From: Alicycliphilus denitrificans K601
GTDB lineage: Bacteria > Pseudomonadota > Gammaproteobacteria > Burkholderiales > Burkholderiaceae_C
Assembly (NCBI RefSeq): GCF_000204645.1
Contig: NC_015422.1
Coordinates: 4,727,001-4,791,000 of the forward strand
DNA length: 64,000 nucleotides
Reading direction: 5' to 3'
Of this stretch, positions 9,698-18,775 are shown one piece after another. The translations under genes were made by a program, and so were the position numbers. How positions within the stretch are numbered: the stretch's first letter is position 1; each line of letters starts with the position of its first letter. The notes beneath the pieces were generated by a model. It searched no databases. It worked only from the letters and a program-made list of their open reading frames with translations, and was not told the DNA's origin.

Positions 9698-10669
9698 ATG
9701 CGCACCTTTTCACGCACCCGCCGCGCCATCGCATTGGCGCTGACCGGCCTGGCCCTGGGCAGCGCCGCCATGGCACAGCCCAAGGTCGTACGCCTCATCG
9801 TGGCCTTCCCGCCCGGCGGCCCGGTGGACTTCGTGGCCCGCACGATCTCCGATGCCCTGGGCAAGGAGCTGGGCAGCAACGTGATCATCGAGAACAAGCC
9901 CGGGGCCAACGGCGCCATCGCGGCCGACTTCGTGTCCCGCTCCGCGCCCGATGCGCAGACCCTGTGGCTCACGAGCGTGGGCGCCGTGGCCATCAACCCG
10001 TCCCTCTACCCCAAGCTGTCCTACGACCCGCTGCGCGACCTCACCCCCGTCTCCCTGGTGGTCAACAACGTGGAGATCCTGGTGGTGAATGCCAAGGCCC
10101 CTTACAACACGGGCGCCGAATTCGTGGCGGCCGCGCGCACCGCGGGCCAGCCGCTCACCATGGCCTCCTCCGGCACGGGCAGCGTGCCGCACCTGGCCAT
10201 GGAGCTGCTCAACGAGAGCGCGAAGATCAAGCTGTCGCACATCCCCTACAAGGGCGCCGCGCCCGCCATCACCGACGTCATCGCCGGGCACGTGAACGGC
10301 TTCTTCGGGGACATCCCCGGCCTCGTGGGGCACATCGCCGCGGGCAAGCTCAAGCCCATCGGCGTGGCCGCGCCCAAGCGCCACCCACGCTTTCCCGACG
10401 TGAAGACCTTTGCCGAAATGGGCTTCCCCGGCGTGGACTCCGACAACTGGTATGCCCTGTTCGCCGCCAAGGGCACCCCTGCCGCCGAGGCGGAGCGCGT
10501 GAGCAAGGCCGTGCACCGCGCGCTGGCCCACCCCGAGGTGAAGTCCAGGCTGGAAGCCTCCGGCGCGGAGGTGGCCGGCTCCTCGCCCGCGCAGTTGAGC
10601 CAGCTGCTGCAACAGGACATCACGAAATGGGGGCGCGTCGTGCGCGCCAACCAGATCACGCCCGACTGA
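9698..10669 (+). CDS. Bug/TctC-family periplasmic substrate-binding protein
   Basis: 323 residues with a signal peptide (cleavage near residue 27, AMAQP). Family blocks are present: LIVAFPPGGPVD, NVIIENKPGANG, SVPHLAMELL and HIPYKGAAPAITDVIAGHV. It binds a small organic acid in the periplasm. GGAGA sits 8 bp before the ATG. Third gene of the operon, 56 bp after the SDR. No membrane subunits (TctA/TctB) are nearby, so transport must use components encoded elsewhere, or the protein acts as a sensor. The ligand is probably the substrate of the flanking enzymes. Confidence 0.94.
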   Translation: MRTFSRTRRAIALALTGLALGSAAMAQPKVVRLIVAFPPGGPVDFVARTISDALGKELGSNVIIENKPGANGAIAADFVSRSAPDAQTLWLTSVGAVAINPSLYPKLSYDPLRDLTPVSLVVNNVEILVVNAKAPYNTGAEFVAAARTAGQPLTMASSGTGSVPHLAMELLNESAKIKLSHIPYKGAAPAITDVIAGHVNGFFGDIPGLVGHIAAGKLKPIGVAAPKRHPRFPDVKTFAEMGFPGVDSDNWYALFAAKGTPAAEAERVSKAVHRALAHPEVKSRLEASGAEVAGSSPAQLSQLLQQDITKWGRVVRANQITPD

Positions 10670-10692
10670 ACCGCCACCACACCACCATCGCC

Positions 10693-11214
10693 ATGCGCAT
10701 AGAACCCGTCACCCCGGGCACCCGCCCCGAACTGGCCGAGCAGGAGGCCCGGATCATGGCCGAGCGGGGCCGCATCTCGCCGCTGTACCAGGTACTTCTC
10801 AACAGCCCGCCCATCGCCCACGGCTGGGAGCAGATGCTGTCGGCCGTGCGCAACCGCAGCAGCCTGCCTGCCGGCCTGCGCGAACTCGTCATCCTGCGCG
10901 TGGCGGTGCTCAACGGCGCGCCCTACGAGTTCGACGCCCACGTGCCCCACGCCCTCAAGGGCGGCTGCTCGCAGCAGGCCATCGACGCCACGCGCGAACA
11001 GCCGCTGCCCGCCACGGACGCCTGGAGCACCCGGGAGCGCCTGGCCTTGGAGCTGACCGACGCCATGACGCGCGACATCGTGGTGCCGGACGCGCTGTTC
11101 GCGCGCATCCGGCAGCATTTCGACGCGCAGGGCCAGGTGGACTTGGTCGCCACCATCGGCGCCTACAACATGGTCTCGCGCTTTCTCACCGCCTTTCACA
11201 TCGGACACGCATGA
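10693..11214 (+). CDS. Carboxymuconolactone decarboxylase-family protein
   Basis: 173 residues, all-alpha AhpD-like fold. Seen: LRELVILRVAVLNGAPYEFDAHVPHA, where the redox CxxC of AhpD is absent and an E...H arrangement remains, as in decarboxylase-type members. The C-terminal VDLVATIGAYNMVSRFL is a conserved family segment. Known relatives include PcaC (gamma-carboxymuconolactone decarboxylase) and many uncharacterised homologues in aromatic operons. Fourth gene of the operon; the last four bases (ATGA, 11211-11214) overlap the next start, indicating translational coupling. The exact reaction is not known. Confidence 0.85.
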   Translation: MRIEPVTPGTRPELAEQEARIMAERGRISPLYQVLLNSPPIAHGWEQMLSAVRNRSSLPAGLRELVILRVAVLNGAPYEFDAHVPHALKGGCSQQAIDATREQPLPATDAWSTRERLALELTDAMTRDIVVPDALFARIRQHFDAQGQVDLVATIGAYNMVSRFLTAFHIGHA

Positions 11215-11924
11215 GTCACCACGCACCGAACGCCGCCACCGCCCCTACCGACTTCCTGCTGGCCCAGCTGGTCTGGCCCGCCGCGGCCGGCGGCCCCCGG
11301 GACGTGATGGCACGCGCCGGCGCGGCGATCTCCCGGCTGCCGCCCGGCGCGCCCGCGCTGCGGCTGGTGCGCGGCGCCCGCGCCGTGCAGCCCCCCACCA
11401 TATACCTGTATTACGCGCTGGACCAGCGCGCCAGCCTGGCGCCGCAGGATGCATGGCCGCTGGAGCAGGCGCTGGCCGCGGCCTTCTCCGGCGAGGCGGT
11501 GCAGGTCGCCGTCTCCCGGCTGGAGAAGGTCTTCGAGCGCGCCGGGCACTCCAGCGGCCAGGCGTGCGCCGCGCATTACGTGGTGGAGATGGACCCGCAA
11601 GAGGGCTGGATGCCCGAGATTTCCGCGTGGTACGACCAGGAGCACATGCCGGGCCTGGCCGCGGTACCGGGCTGCGCGCACGCGCAGCGCATGCTCAACC
11701 ACGACCATGGGCCGCTGTCGCTCGCCTGCTACGACCTGGTGACCGAGGCCGCGCTGAATTCGCCGCCCTGGCTCGCGGTGCGCGCCACGGCCTGGAGCGA
11801 CATTGCACGCCCTCACTTCACCAACACGAAGCGCACCATGTTCCAGCGCCTGCCCGATGCCCCGCCGGATCGGGGACGGTGCATGCAGGCATGCGCGGCG
11901 GTTTTTAGCAAAATCGGCATGTAG
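11211..11924 (+). CDS. EthD-like dimeric alpha/beta-barrel protein, function unknown
   Basis: 237 residues. The C-terminal half holds WYDQEHMPGLAAVPGCAHAQ and later RPHFTNTKRTMFQRL, a pattern seen in ferredoxin-like dimeric alpha/beta-barrel proteins attached to catabolic operons. The N-terminal half probably repeats the fold. No catalytic residues can be named. It overlaps the preceding gene by 4 bp and is the last gene of the operon. Its TAG stop codon is the first part of a dispersed repeat copy, so the C-terminus (CAAVFSKIGM) may have been extended or changed by the repeat. Confidence 0.7.
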   Translation: MSHHAPNAATAPTDFLLAQLVWPAAAGGPRDVMARAGAAISRLPPGAPALRLVRGARAVQPPTIYLYYALDQRASLAPQDAWPLEQALAAAFSGEAVQVAVSRLEKVFERAGHSSGQACAAHYVVEMDPQEGWMPEISAWYDQEHMPGLAAVPGCAHAQRMLNHDHGPLSLACYDLVTEAALNSPPWLAVRATAWSDIARPHFTNTKRTMFQRLPDAPPDRGRCMQACAAVFSKIGM

Positions 11925-11960
11925 CGCTTATCCAGCAAGCGCTTACAGCTATTTCTTTTG
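11922..11960 (+). repeat. Dispersed GCGCTT/CAAGCGC repeat, copy 2
   Basis: TAGCGCTTATCCAGCAAGCGC followed by TTACAGCTAT and an AT-rich end. It fills the whole gap between two convergent genes and supplies the stop codons of both: TAG at 11922 on the plus strand and TAG at 11951-11949 on the minus strand. Confidence 0.75.
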
Positions 11961-13163
11961 AAGCGTCCGCGCACGGTGCTTGCGCGCCCAGATCACGATG
12001 CCGGTGACCGAGAGCATGGCCACCACGAGCCCCATGAACGACATGAGGATGCGCCCCGCCAGCCCCAGGATGCGGCCCGAGTGCAGCGGCAGCTGCAGCT
12101 GCACGAACACGTCGGCGGCGGTGCCGTGCCAGGGGCGGTGCGTGCCGAGCACCTCGCCCGTCCCGGAGCTGACGTAGACGTTCGACAGGCCCATGCCCAT
12201 CGCGCCCGACTCGTCGCTCGGATCGAAGAACGAGACGTTGTAGAACGGAAAGTCGCCGCCGTACCAGATGCCGCCCGGCGGGTGCGCGAAGCCCAGGCGC
12301 TCGCCCTCGCGGCGCGCGATGGCGATGGCCTCGGCGAAGCCGATGCGCGGCGCGATGAAGGTGCCCATGGGCGCGGGCTTGAGGGTTTCGTAGGGCCCCG
12401 GCGTGGTCGTCGAGATCTTGCTCATCACCGGGTAGAACACCTCGCGGTAGAGGTTCAGCGAGAACGAGGTGAACGACACCACGATGATGACGCCCCACAC
12501 CCACAGTCCCCCGGCGCGGTGCAGGTCGAAGTTGAGCCTGTAGCCACCCGCGCGCCAGCGCACCGCCCACGAGGGGCGCCAGCGGCTGGCCCAGGTGCGC
12601 GCCGAGCGCCTGCCCTGGCGCGGCGGGAAGGTGAGGTACAGCGCCACGAAGCTGTCGACCAGCCACACCAGCGCCACGCCGCCCATGAGCCAGACGCCCC
12701 AGCGGTCCGTGCCCCGGAAGGCGGGCATGTGCAGGCTCTCGTGCAGGTGGCGCAGCCAGGGCATGAGGTTGCGGCGGCTGAGCGCGATGCTGCGCGAGGC
12801 ACGGTGGCCGGTGATGCGGGCCGTGACGGGATCGACGTAGACGGTGTTGTAGTCCAGCGCGTACCTGGCGCCCGTGGCCGGATCGGTGCGCGGCCGCACG
12901 AGGAAGGAGGCCGCGTGGCCCTCCTCCAGCCCCAGCGTCATGTAGCTCACCTCCACGCGCGGGTCGTCGGCCTCCACGGCGGCGGCCAGCCGCAGCGGGT
13001 CCTGCAGCGGGCCGCGGCCGGGCGTGCGCATGATGTCCGCGTTGAGCCACTCGTCGATCTCGTGGTCCCACGAGATCACCGCGCCGGAGAGCCCGGCGAC
13101 GATGAGGAACAGGGCCACGGCGAGCCCCGCCCAGCGGTGCACGACCGTCCAGAAGGCGCGCAT
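11949..13163 (-). CDS. PepSY-associated transmembrane protein, probable siderophore-linked ferric reductase
   Basis: 404 residues. Four membrane segments are visible: about 11-31, 155-179, 219-238 and 372-391. Histidines are placed at their ends (VHRWAG, LRHLHESLHMP, LHRAGG), the expected layout for haem-binding PepSY_TM proteins. A large periplasmic loop holds the PepSY-like repeats. Such proteins accompany TonB-dependent siderophore receptors and are thought to reduce ferric siderophores at the inner membrane. Its ATG overlaps the receptor's stop codon by one base, so the two are translationally coupled and should share iron control. Confidence 0.88.
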   Translation of the reverse strand: MRAFWTVVHRWAGLAVALFLIVAGLSGAVISWDHEIDEWLNADIMRTPGRGPLQDPLRLAAAVEADDPRVEVSYMTLGLEEGHAASFLVRPRTDPATGARYALDYNTVYVDPVTARITGHRASRSIALSRRNLMPWLRHLHESLHMPAFRGTDRWGVWLMGGVALVWLVDSFVALYLTFPPRQGRRSARTWASRWRPSWAVRWRAGGYRLNFDLHRAGGLWVWGVIIVVSFTSFSLNLYREVFYPVMSKISTTTPGPYETLKPAPMGTFIAPRIGFAEAIAIARREGERLGFAHPPGGIWYGGDFPFYNVSFFDPSDESGAMGMGLSNVYVSSGTGEVLGTHRPWHGTAADVFVQLQLPLHSGRILGLAGRILMSFMGLVVAMLSVTGIVIWARKHRARTLQKK

Positions 13164-15370
13164 CAGAAATCGACGCTGGCCATGAGCGAGAAGGTGCGCG
13201 GCGCGCCCTGCACGAGGTAGCCGTAGGTGGTGTAGCCACCCACCGAGGCCCAGTAGCCGCGGTTGACCACGTTGTCCACGCGCGCGTTGAGCGTGACGAG
13301 CCTGCCGCCCACGTCCAGCAGGTAGCGCGCGCCCAGGTCCAGCCGCGTCCAGCCCGGCGCGCGCAGGGTGTTGGCCGCGTTGGCGTACTGTGCGCCGGTG
13401 TAGAGCACGCGCGCGTTGAGCGCGAGGCCGCTCACACCCGGCACGTCCCATTCGGCGCCCAGGTTGGCCTGGCTGCGCGGCACGCCCACCACGCGGTTGC
13501 CGTCGAAGGCGCCGCCCGCCGTGGTCAGGTACTTGGCATCCAGCAGCGTCAGGCCGCCGAGCACGCGCAGGCCCTTGGCGGGCTCGCCGAACACGTTGAA
13601 CTCCAGCCCCCGGTTGCGCTGCTTGCCGAACACGCCGTAGACGTTGCCCACCACGTAGGCGCTGGGCATGTCGGTCGTGAAGAAGGCGGCGCTGGCGCCG
13701 ATGTGGCCGCCGTCGTACTTGAGGCCCACTTCCTTCTGGCGCGTGACGTAGGGCGCGAACACTTCGCCGGCATTGGCGACGGGCTGCCCGCCGCTGACCA
13801 CCGGGGCGGAGCCGCCCTTGGCCAGCCCTTCGATGTAGTTGGCATAGACCGACACTTCGGGGCGCAGCTTGAACACGATGCCGCCCACCGGGGTCACGCG
13901 GCTCTTGTCGTAGCTGCCGGAGCTGGCGCCGATCGTGGCGTCGAAGCCGTCCACCTTGATGGTCTGGTGGCGCAGGCCCAGCGTGACCAGCAGGCGCTCG
14001 TCCAGGAAGGCCATGGTGTCGGCCAGCGCCAGGCTGCCGGTCTTGATGCGCTCGGTCTCGCGCGGGCTGCCCAGCGTGCCGCCGAAGCCGGTCAGGGCCG
14101 GCGGGGTCAGCGCCACGGGGTGGTAGATGTTGTTGGTCTGGCCCGTGGCGTAGTTGTAGCCCCAGGCGTTGCGCTCGCTGGAGTCGAAGGCCGTGAGCGA
14201 CGCCACGGCCGTGTGCTTGACCGCGCCGGTCTCGAACTTGCCGCGCACGCCCAGCTCGCCGGTCTTGATGTGGTTCTCGCGCGTGTTGTCGAAGCGGTTG
14301 AGCGTGGCGTTGCCCGTGCCGCTCGACAGCGTCAGGCCCGACAGGGAATTGTCTTCCTTGCCGCGGCGCATGCCCAGGGCGGCCCAGCCCGTCCACTGGT
14401 CGCTGAAATCGAACTCGCCGCGCACGGTGCCGAACAGGTCGCGGCTGTTGGAGTACGTCCAGGGCTGTGCATAGTTGGCCTTGGCATCGGGCACGGCCGG
14501 CATTGGCAGGCTGGCCGTGGGCGTGACTGCGGGCCGGGGTGCGCTCAGCTTGTGTTCCTGCCAGCCCAGGTCGGCCGACAGGCGTGTGCGGCTGCTGCGC
14601 CAGTCCAGGCCAAGCGAGCCCACGGTGGTGCGCGTGTCCTCGTTGTCCACGCCCGTGTCGCCGCTGCGCCGCGCCAGGTTCAGGCGCACGCCCGTGGCGC
14701 TGTCCGGGCCGAAGCGGCGGGAGAGGTCGGTGGCCGCGTAGAGCTGCCCGCCGCTGGCCACGCCCACGGCCACGCGGCTGAGCGGCTCGTTGCTTGCGCG
14801 CTTGGGCACCACGTTGATGAGGCCGCCCAGGCCGCCGCCGCTCACGCTGCCCGCGCCCGATCCGCTCAGGAAGGCGTTCGCGCCGCGGAACACCTCCACG
14901 CGCTCGACGAACTCGGTGGCCATGTACTGGCGCGGCACCAGGCCATAGAGCCCGTTGTAGGCCACGTCGTCCGAATACAGCGTGAAGCCGCGCACGAAAT
15001 ACGTCTGCTGGAAGTTGCCGAAGCCACGCGCCTGGCGCACGCCGGCGTCGTTGAGCAGCACGTCGCCCACGCTTTTCGCCTGCTGGTCCTGGATCAGCTC
15101 GCTGGTGTAGCTGGTGGCAGAGAACGGCGTGTCCATCATGTCCTGCGTGCCCAGCACGCCCACGCGCGCGCCGCGCGCCACCTGCCCGCCCGCGTAGGGC
15201 TTGGCCAGGCCCTGGGCCGACGCGTCGGCGCTGGCCTCCACGGTCACGGTGGCCAGGGAGGGCGCGCTGTCGGTGGCCTGCGCCTGCGCGCCGGCGGCGT
15301 CCGCCGCGAGCGCCAGGCCCACGGCCGCCGCGGCGGGCAGCAGCGGGAAGCGGATGATGTTCGGATACAT
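13163..15370 (-). CDS. TonB-dependent siderophore receptor
   Basis: 735 residues. Signal peptide of about 40 residues ending AGAQAQA. The plug domain holds DTPFSATSYTSELIQDQQAKSV-type and GFTLYSD segments and the FVERVEVFRGANAFLSG motif typical of ferric-siderophore receptors. The barrel continues to a C-terminal aromatic residue (SVDF). The TTG further upstream (15400) would place the Fur-like box inside the gene, so the ATG at 15370 was chosen; it has no good ribosome-binding site. First gene of a two-gene operon with the PepSY protein. The siderophore type (hydroxamate versus catecholate) cannot be told from this sequence. Confidence 0.93.
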   Translation of the reverse strand: MYPNIIRFPLLPAAAAVGLALAADAAGAQAQATDSAPSLATVTVEASADASAQGLAKPYAGGQVARGARVGVLGTQDMMDTPFSATSYTSELIQDQQAKSVGDVLLNDAGVRQARGFGNFQQTYFVRGFTLYSDDVAYNGLYGLVPRQYMATEFVERVEVFRGANAFLSGSGAGSVSGGGLGGLINVVPKRASNEPLSRVAVGVASGGQLYAATDLSRRFGPDSATGVRLNLARRSGDTGVDNEDTRTTVGSLGLDWRSSRTRLSADLGWQEHKLSAPRPAVTPTASLPMPAVPDAKANYAQPWTYSNSRDLFGTVRGEFDFSDQWTGWAALGMRRGKEDNSLSGLTLSSGTGNATLNRFDNTRENHIKTGELGVRGKFETGAVKHTAVASLTAFDSSERNAWGYNYATGQTNNIYHPVALTPPALTGFGGTLGSPRETERIKTGSLALADTMAFLDERLLVTLGLRHQTIKVDGFDATIGASSGSYDKSRVTPVGGIVFKLRPEVSVYANYIEGLAKGGSAPVVSGGQPVANAGEVFAPYVTRQKEVGLKYDGGHIGASAAFFTTDMPSAYVVGNVYGVFGKQRNRGLEFNVFGEPAKGLRVLGGLTLLDAKYLTTAGGAFDGNRVVGVPRSQANLGAEWDVPGVSGLALNARVLYTGAQYANAANTLRAPGWTRLDLGARYLLDVGGRLVTLNARVDNVVNRGYWASVGGYTTYGYLVQGAPRTFSLMASVDF

Positions 15371-15377
15371 GATAAAA

Positions 15378-15404
15378 AGACGATTGAGAAAGATTCGCAA
15401 TTAT
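15378..15404 (-). promoter_or_regulatory. Fur-box-like sequence before the TonB receptor
   Basis: On the minus strand the region reads GATAATTGCGAATCTTTCTC, resembling the GATAAT/ATTCTC hexamer pattern of Fur boxes. It lies 8-34 bp before the receptor start, in an unusually AT-rich patch. Iron repression is inferred from this and from the genes. Confidence 0.45.
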
Positions 15405-15510
15405 CTTTCAACAACCGGCTTTAGGAATTTATGAGACAAACAACGTCTCAGCCCAATAGGGAAAAGCGCAGGCAGCTCACTTTTACATAGCGAACTGCCT
15501 CGCGATCACA

Positions 15511-15984
15511 TCAGTGGTGGTGCCCGTGCCCGCCATGCACGTGGCGGTGTGCGATCTCCTCGGACGTGGCGGCGCGCACCTCGGTCACCTTGCAGGCGAA
15601 GCGCAGCGCGTGGCCGGCCAGCGGGTGGTTGCCGTCCAGGTGCACCACGGGGCCCTTGATCTTGACCACGTGGAACATCTGGGGCCGCCCGTCGGCGCCC
15701 GGGCCCTGGAGCTGGCCGCCCACCTTCACGCCGGGCGGGAATTCGCTCTTGGGAATGGTGCGCACCAGGCTCTCGTCGCGCGGGCCGAAGGCGTCCTCCA
15801 CGGCCAGATCGACCGTGGCGGCATGGCCCGCGGCCTGGCCTTCGAGCGCGGCCTCGACCTTGGGGAAGATGTTCTCGTACCCGCCGTGCAGGTAGGCCAC
15901 GTGGCCGGAGTCGAGCGGCTTGCCGGTGGCGGGGTCGGTGATCTTGTAGCTGATGGTGACGGCGGTGTCTTTGGCGATGTGCAT
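15511..15984 (-). CDS. SlyD-like FKBP-type peptidyl-prolyl isomerase
   Basis: 157 residues. The FKBP core starts MHIAKDTAVTISYKITD, with GKPLDSG, LHGGYENIFPKVEAALEGQ and an inserted 'flap' domain (VKVGGQLQGPGADGR) as in SlyD. HLDGNHPLAGHALRF is the conserved return to the FKBP fold. The C-terminus is His-rich (HRHVHGGHGHHH), a likely nickel or other metal-binding tail. These enzymes act as folding helpers in the cytoplasm. The start was set at the conserved MHIAKDT; a 14-residue longer form (16026) is open. It lies upstream of and parallel to the receptor operon but is separated from it by 140 bp. Confidence 0.9.
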   Translation of the reverse strand: MHIAKDTAVTISYKITDPATGKPLDSGHVAYLHGGYENIFPKVEAALEGQAAGHAATVDLAVEDAFGPRDESLVRTIPKSEFPPGVKVGGQLQGPGADGRPQMFHVVKIKGPVVHLDGNHPLAGHALRFACKVTEVRAATSEEIAHRHVHGGHGHHH

Positions 15985-16038
15985 GGCGCGCGGTTCAAGA
16001 AAAAAGAATGCGCCATTGTCCCGCACGCGCGCCGCACG

Positions 16039-17010
16039 TCACTCAAGCCTCACGCCCGTGGCCTGGACCACCTTGCGCCATTTCTCCACGTCGGCCGCGA
16101 TGTCGCGCGCGAACGCCTCGGGCTTGTTGGCCACGGGCTCGGCGCCCAGGTCGCGCAGCTGCCTGGCCACCTCGGGCTGCTGCACGGCCTGCGCCACGGC
16201 CGATTGCAGCGTGTCGAGTACCGACTTGGGCGTGCCCGCAGGCGCCAGCAGGCCAAACCAGCCCGAGACCTCGTAGCCCGGCACGCCGCTCTCGGCCACC
16301 GTGGGAATGTCGGGTGCGCCGGGCCAGCGCTGCGGCGTGGTCACGGCCAGCGCGCGCACCTTGCCGCCGCGCACGAAGCCGATGGTGGACGGCAGGTTGT
16401 CGAAGCCCGCCTGGATCTGCCCGCCGATCAAATCGGTGAGCATGGGCGCGGCGCCCTTGTAGGGCACGTGCGCCATGTCCACGCCGGCCATCATCTTGAG
16501 CAACTCGGCGCTCATGTGCGGCGAGCCGCCGGGGCTGGTGGAGCCGAAGTTGATCTTGCCCGGCTGCGCCTTGGCCAGCGCCAGCAGCTCGCCCAATGTC
16601 TTGGCGGGCACGCTCGGGTGCACCACGACGATGTTGGGCGTGCTGGCGACCACGGTGACGGGCGCGAAGTCCTTCACCGCGTCGTAGGGCAGGTTCTTCT
16701 GCAGCGCGGAGTTGATGCCGTGCGAGCTGGCCGTGCCCATGACCAGCGTGTAGCCGTCGGGCGCGGACTGGGCCACGGCCACCGCGCCGATGGCGCCGCT
16801 CGCGCCCGCGCGGTTCTCCACCACGAAGGGCTGCCTGAGCCGCTCGGCCAGCTGCGCGGCGGCGATGCGCGCGATGATGTCCGTGGTACCGCCCGCCGGG
16901 TAGGGCACGATGATGCGCACCGGCTTGGCGGGGTAGCTCTGGGCATGGGCCAGCGCGGCGCAGGCCCAGAGGGCCAGGGCCGCGAGCGTGCGAAGGATCC
17001 TGAAGGTCAT
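16039..17010 (-). CDS. Bug/TctC-family periplasmic substrate-binding protein
   Basis: 323 residues with a signal peptide (cleavage near residue 23, ALAHAQ). Contains IIVPYPAGGTTDIIAR, PFVVENRAGASG, GSPHMSAELLKMMAGVDMAHVPYKGAAPMLTDLIGG and the C-terminal PAGTPKSVLDTL, so it is a complete family member. It is the last gene of a three-gene operon with the split AtuA-like pair; an AAGGAGACAA ribosome-binding site precedes it. It presumably captures the acid that the AtuA-like proteins process. Confidence 0.94.
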   Translation of the reverse strand: MTFRILRTLAALALWACAALAHAQSYPAKPVRIIVPYPAGGTTDIIARIAAAQLAERLRQPFVVENRAGASGAIGAVAVAQSAPDGYTLVMGTASSHGINSALQKNLPYDAVKDFAPVTVVASTPNIVVVHPSVPAKTLGELLALAKAQPGKINFGSTSPGGSPHMSAELLKMMAGVDMAHVPYKGAAPMLTDLIGGQIQAGFDNLPSTIGFVRGGKVRALAVTTPQRWPGAPDIPTVAESGVPGYEVSGWFGLLAPAGTPKSVLDTLQSAVAQAVQQPEVARQLRDLGAEPVANKPEAFARDIAADVEKWRKVVQATGVRLE

Positions 17011-17041
17011 GGGGTTGTCTCCTTGCTTGTTGTGGGGGATG

Positions 17042-17395
17042 TCAGGCGGGCGCGCGACTGCGCAGCAGTGGCGCCAGCTCCTCGGGCACATCGAGCTCGA
17101 AGCCCAGGATGGCCGCCGACAACGCCTTGCCGTAGTTGTCCAGCGACAGGCTGCGCGAAACGCCGCCGCCCAGGGCGCCGTGCGCGACGAAGTTGAGTGC
17201 GTGCAGGTTCTGCGCCTCGTAGCGCAGCACCTCGCCGGTGATGGCCTCGCGGTGAAAGGCCTTGAAGCGCTCGGCGGTCAGTTGCTCCTTGAGCAGCGGA
17301 TACAGCGCGGGTTCGTAGGCGAACACGGCGATGTTGGAGGTGTTGCCCTTGTCGCCCGAGCGCGTGTGGGCCACCTGTTCCAGTCGTGCCTTCAT
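17042..17395 (-). CDS. AtuA C-terminal-like (ferredoxin-fold) protein
   Basis: 117 residues. The N-terminus VAHTRSGDKGNTSNIAVFAYEP matches the small C-terminal domain of AtuA proteins, which in other bacteria is fused to the large DUF1446 domain. GDKGN is the most conserved part. Here the two parts are separate, neighbouring genes with 18 bp between them. The function of the domain is not established; it probably forms a complex with the upstream DUF1446 protein. Confidence 0.8.
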   Translation of the reverse strand: MKARLEQVAHTRSGDKGNTSNIAVFAYEPALYPLLKEQLTAERFKAFHREAITGEVLRYEAQNLHALNFVAHGALGGGVSRSLSLDNYGKALSAAILGFELDVPEELAPLLRSRAPA

Positions 17396-17413
17396 GGCGG
17401 TCGCTCCTCGTGT

Positions 17414-18775
17414 TCAGCTCGTGAAATGGTCGATGTGCGCCGCCACCTGCCCGCGCGGCACGAGCGAGGACCACACGCCGATGACCTCGCGCGTGCGCTC
17501 CTGGTGCGGCACGCGCTTGCCGGTGTGGCCCACGCCGGAGACGGCCATGCCGTCCACCTCGCGGCCGACCTTCACGGCCTCCTCGCGCGTGCGGGTGCGC
17601 GCGGCCACGCGCACGGCGACCTCGTAGGGCTCGGGCGCATCGGGCGGCGTGGCCGCACCGTGGATGGCGTTCAGGCCCAGGAAGTCGATGCGCACCTCCT
17701 CGGCGTCGAGCTGCACGATCCTGAAGCGCTCCTCCAGGATCTTCTTGGCAAGCTGCGCGCGGCGCAGCGCGCCGGGGCCGGCGTAGAAGAACATGTCTTC
17801 GCCGATGAAGCCCTCGGTGCATCCCATCGAGACCTTGAGCGTGGGCGTGCGCGGCTTGCCCGCGAGGCCGGTCACGCGCACGCGGTCGGGGCCCAGCGGC
17901 TCGATGCGCGCGCGGGTGAAGTCCACCACCACGTCGGGCGTGATGTAGTTGGCTGGGTCGTGCACCTCGTAGAGCATCTGCTCCTTGACCGTCTGCGCGG
18001 TGATCGCGCCGCCCGTGCCCGCCACCTTGGTGAGCGTGACGTTGCCCTGCGCATCCACCTCGGCGATGGGGAAGGCAAGGTTCCACGGCTCGGGCACGTC
18101 CTTGAGGCCCGGGTCGGCGAAGTAGCCGCCCGTCACCTGCGCGCCGCATTCGAGCAGGTGGCCGATGCCGCTGCCCGCGCCGATCTTCTCGTGGTCCAGC
18201 GGGTCCCAGCCGAACTCGTACACCATGGGCGCGAGGAACAGCGACGGGTCGGCCACGCGGCCCGTCACCACGATCTGCGCGCCCTCGCGCAGCGCCTGCA
18301 CGATGGGCTCGGCGCCCATGTAGGCCTCGGCGGAGATCAGCGTGTCCTTCAGCGTGGCCGTCGGCTGGCCGTTTTCGAGGATGGTGGGCGCCAGTTCCAG
18401 CACGCGGTCGGTGATGAGGCTGCCACCCACGGCCGCCACCTTCACGCCCCTGATGCCCAGCTCGCGCAGCAGCTCCACGATGCGCCGGGCCGCGCCCTGC
18501 GGGTTGATCCAGCCCTGGTTGGAGACGATGCGCGTGCCCCGGCGCATGCAGGCGGGCAGCACGGCGCGCATGCGGTCGTCCAGGTAGGTGTCGTAGCCGG
18601 GGAAGCCGGGATCGCGCCGCGCGCGCACCTGCGCGGCCGACACGGTGGCCTCGGCCATGGTCTCGAAGCACAGGTAGTCCAGGTCGCCGTGCTCGGCGTT
18701 GAGCTGCGCGGGCTCCACGCGGTCGCCCCACCAGGCCGCGCCCGAGCCGATGCGCAGCAGCTTGTTCTCACTCAT
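17414..18775 (-). CDS. AtuA-like DUF1446 protein (acyclic terpene utilisation family)
   Basis: 453 residues. Characteristic segments: IGSGAAWWGDR at residue 8, DYLCFETMAEATVS, SNQGWINPQGA, VAAVGGSLI, ITGRVADPSLFLAP-like (VVTGRVADPSLFLAP), and CTEGFIGEDMFFY. AtuA is required for citronellol/geraniol breakdown in Pseudomonas, but its reaction is unknown, and many homologues sit in other acid-degradation operons with Bug proteins. AACGGAGACAACGCG precedes the ATG at 18775. First gene of the operon, divergent from a LysR regulator with 108 bp between. The usual atuC/atuF carboxylase genes are not present, so terpene degradation is not implied. Confidence 0.85.
   Translation of the reverse strand: MSENKLLRIGSGAAWWGDRVEPAQLNAEHGDLDYLCFETMAEATVSAAQVRARRDPGFPGYDTYLDDRMRAVLPACMRRGTRIVSNQGWINPQGAARRIVELLRELGIRGVKVAAVGGSLITDRVLELAPTILENGQPTATLKDTLISAEAYMGAEPIVQALREGAQIVVTGRVADPSLFLAPMVYEFGWDPLDHEKIGAGSGIGHLLECGAQVTGGYFADPGLKDVPEPWNLAFPIAEVDAQGNVTLTKVAGTGGAITAQTVKEQMLYEVHDPANYITPDVVVDFTRARIEPLGPDRVRVTGLAGKPRTPTLKVSMGCTEGFIGEDMFFYAGPGALRRAQLAKKILEERFRIVQLDAEEVRIDFLGLNAIHGAATPPDAPEPYEVAVRVAARTRTREEAVKVGREVDGMAVSGVGHTGKRVPHQERTREVIGVWSSLVPRGQVAAHIDHFTS

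Noticed and set aside
15432..15449. TGAGAC-N6-GTCTCA hairpin upstream of the TonB receptor
   Set aside because: Short, no T tract, and not placed relative to a gene end; probably chance or a minor promoter feature.
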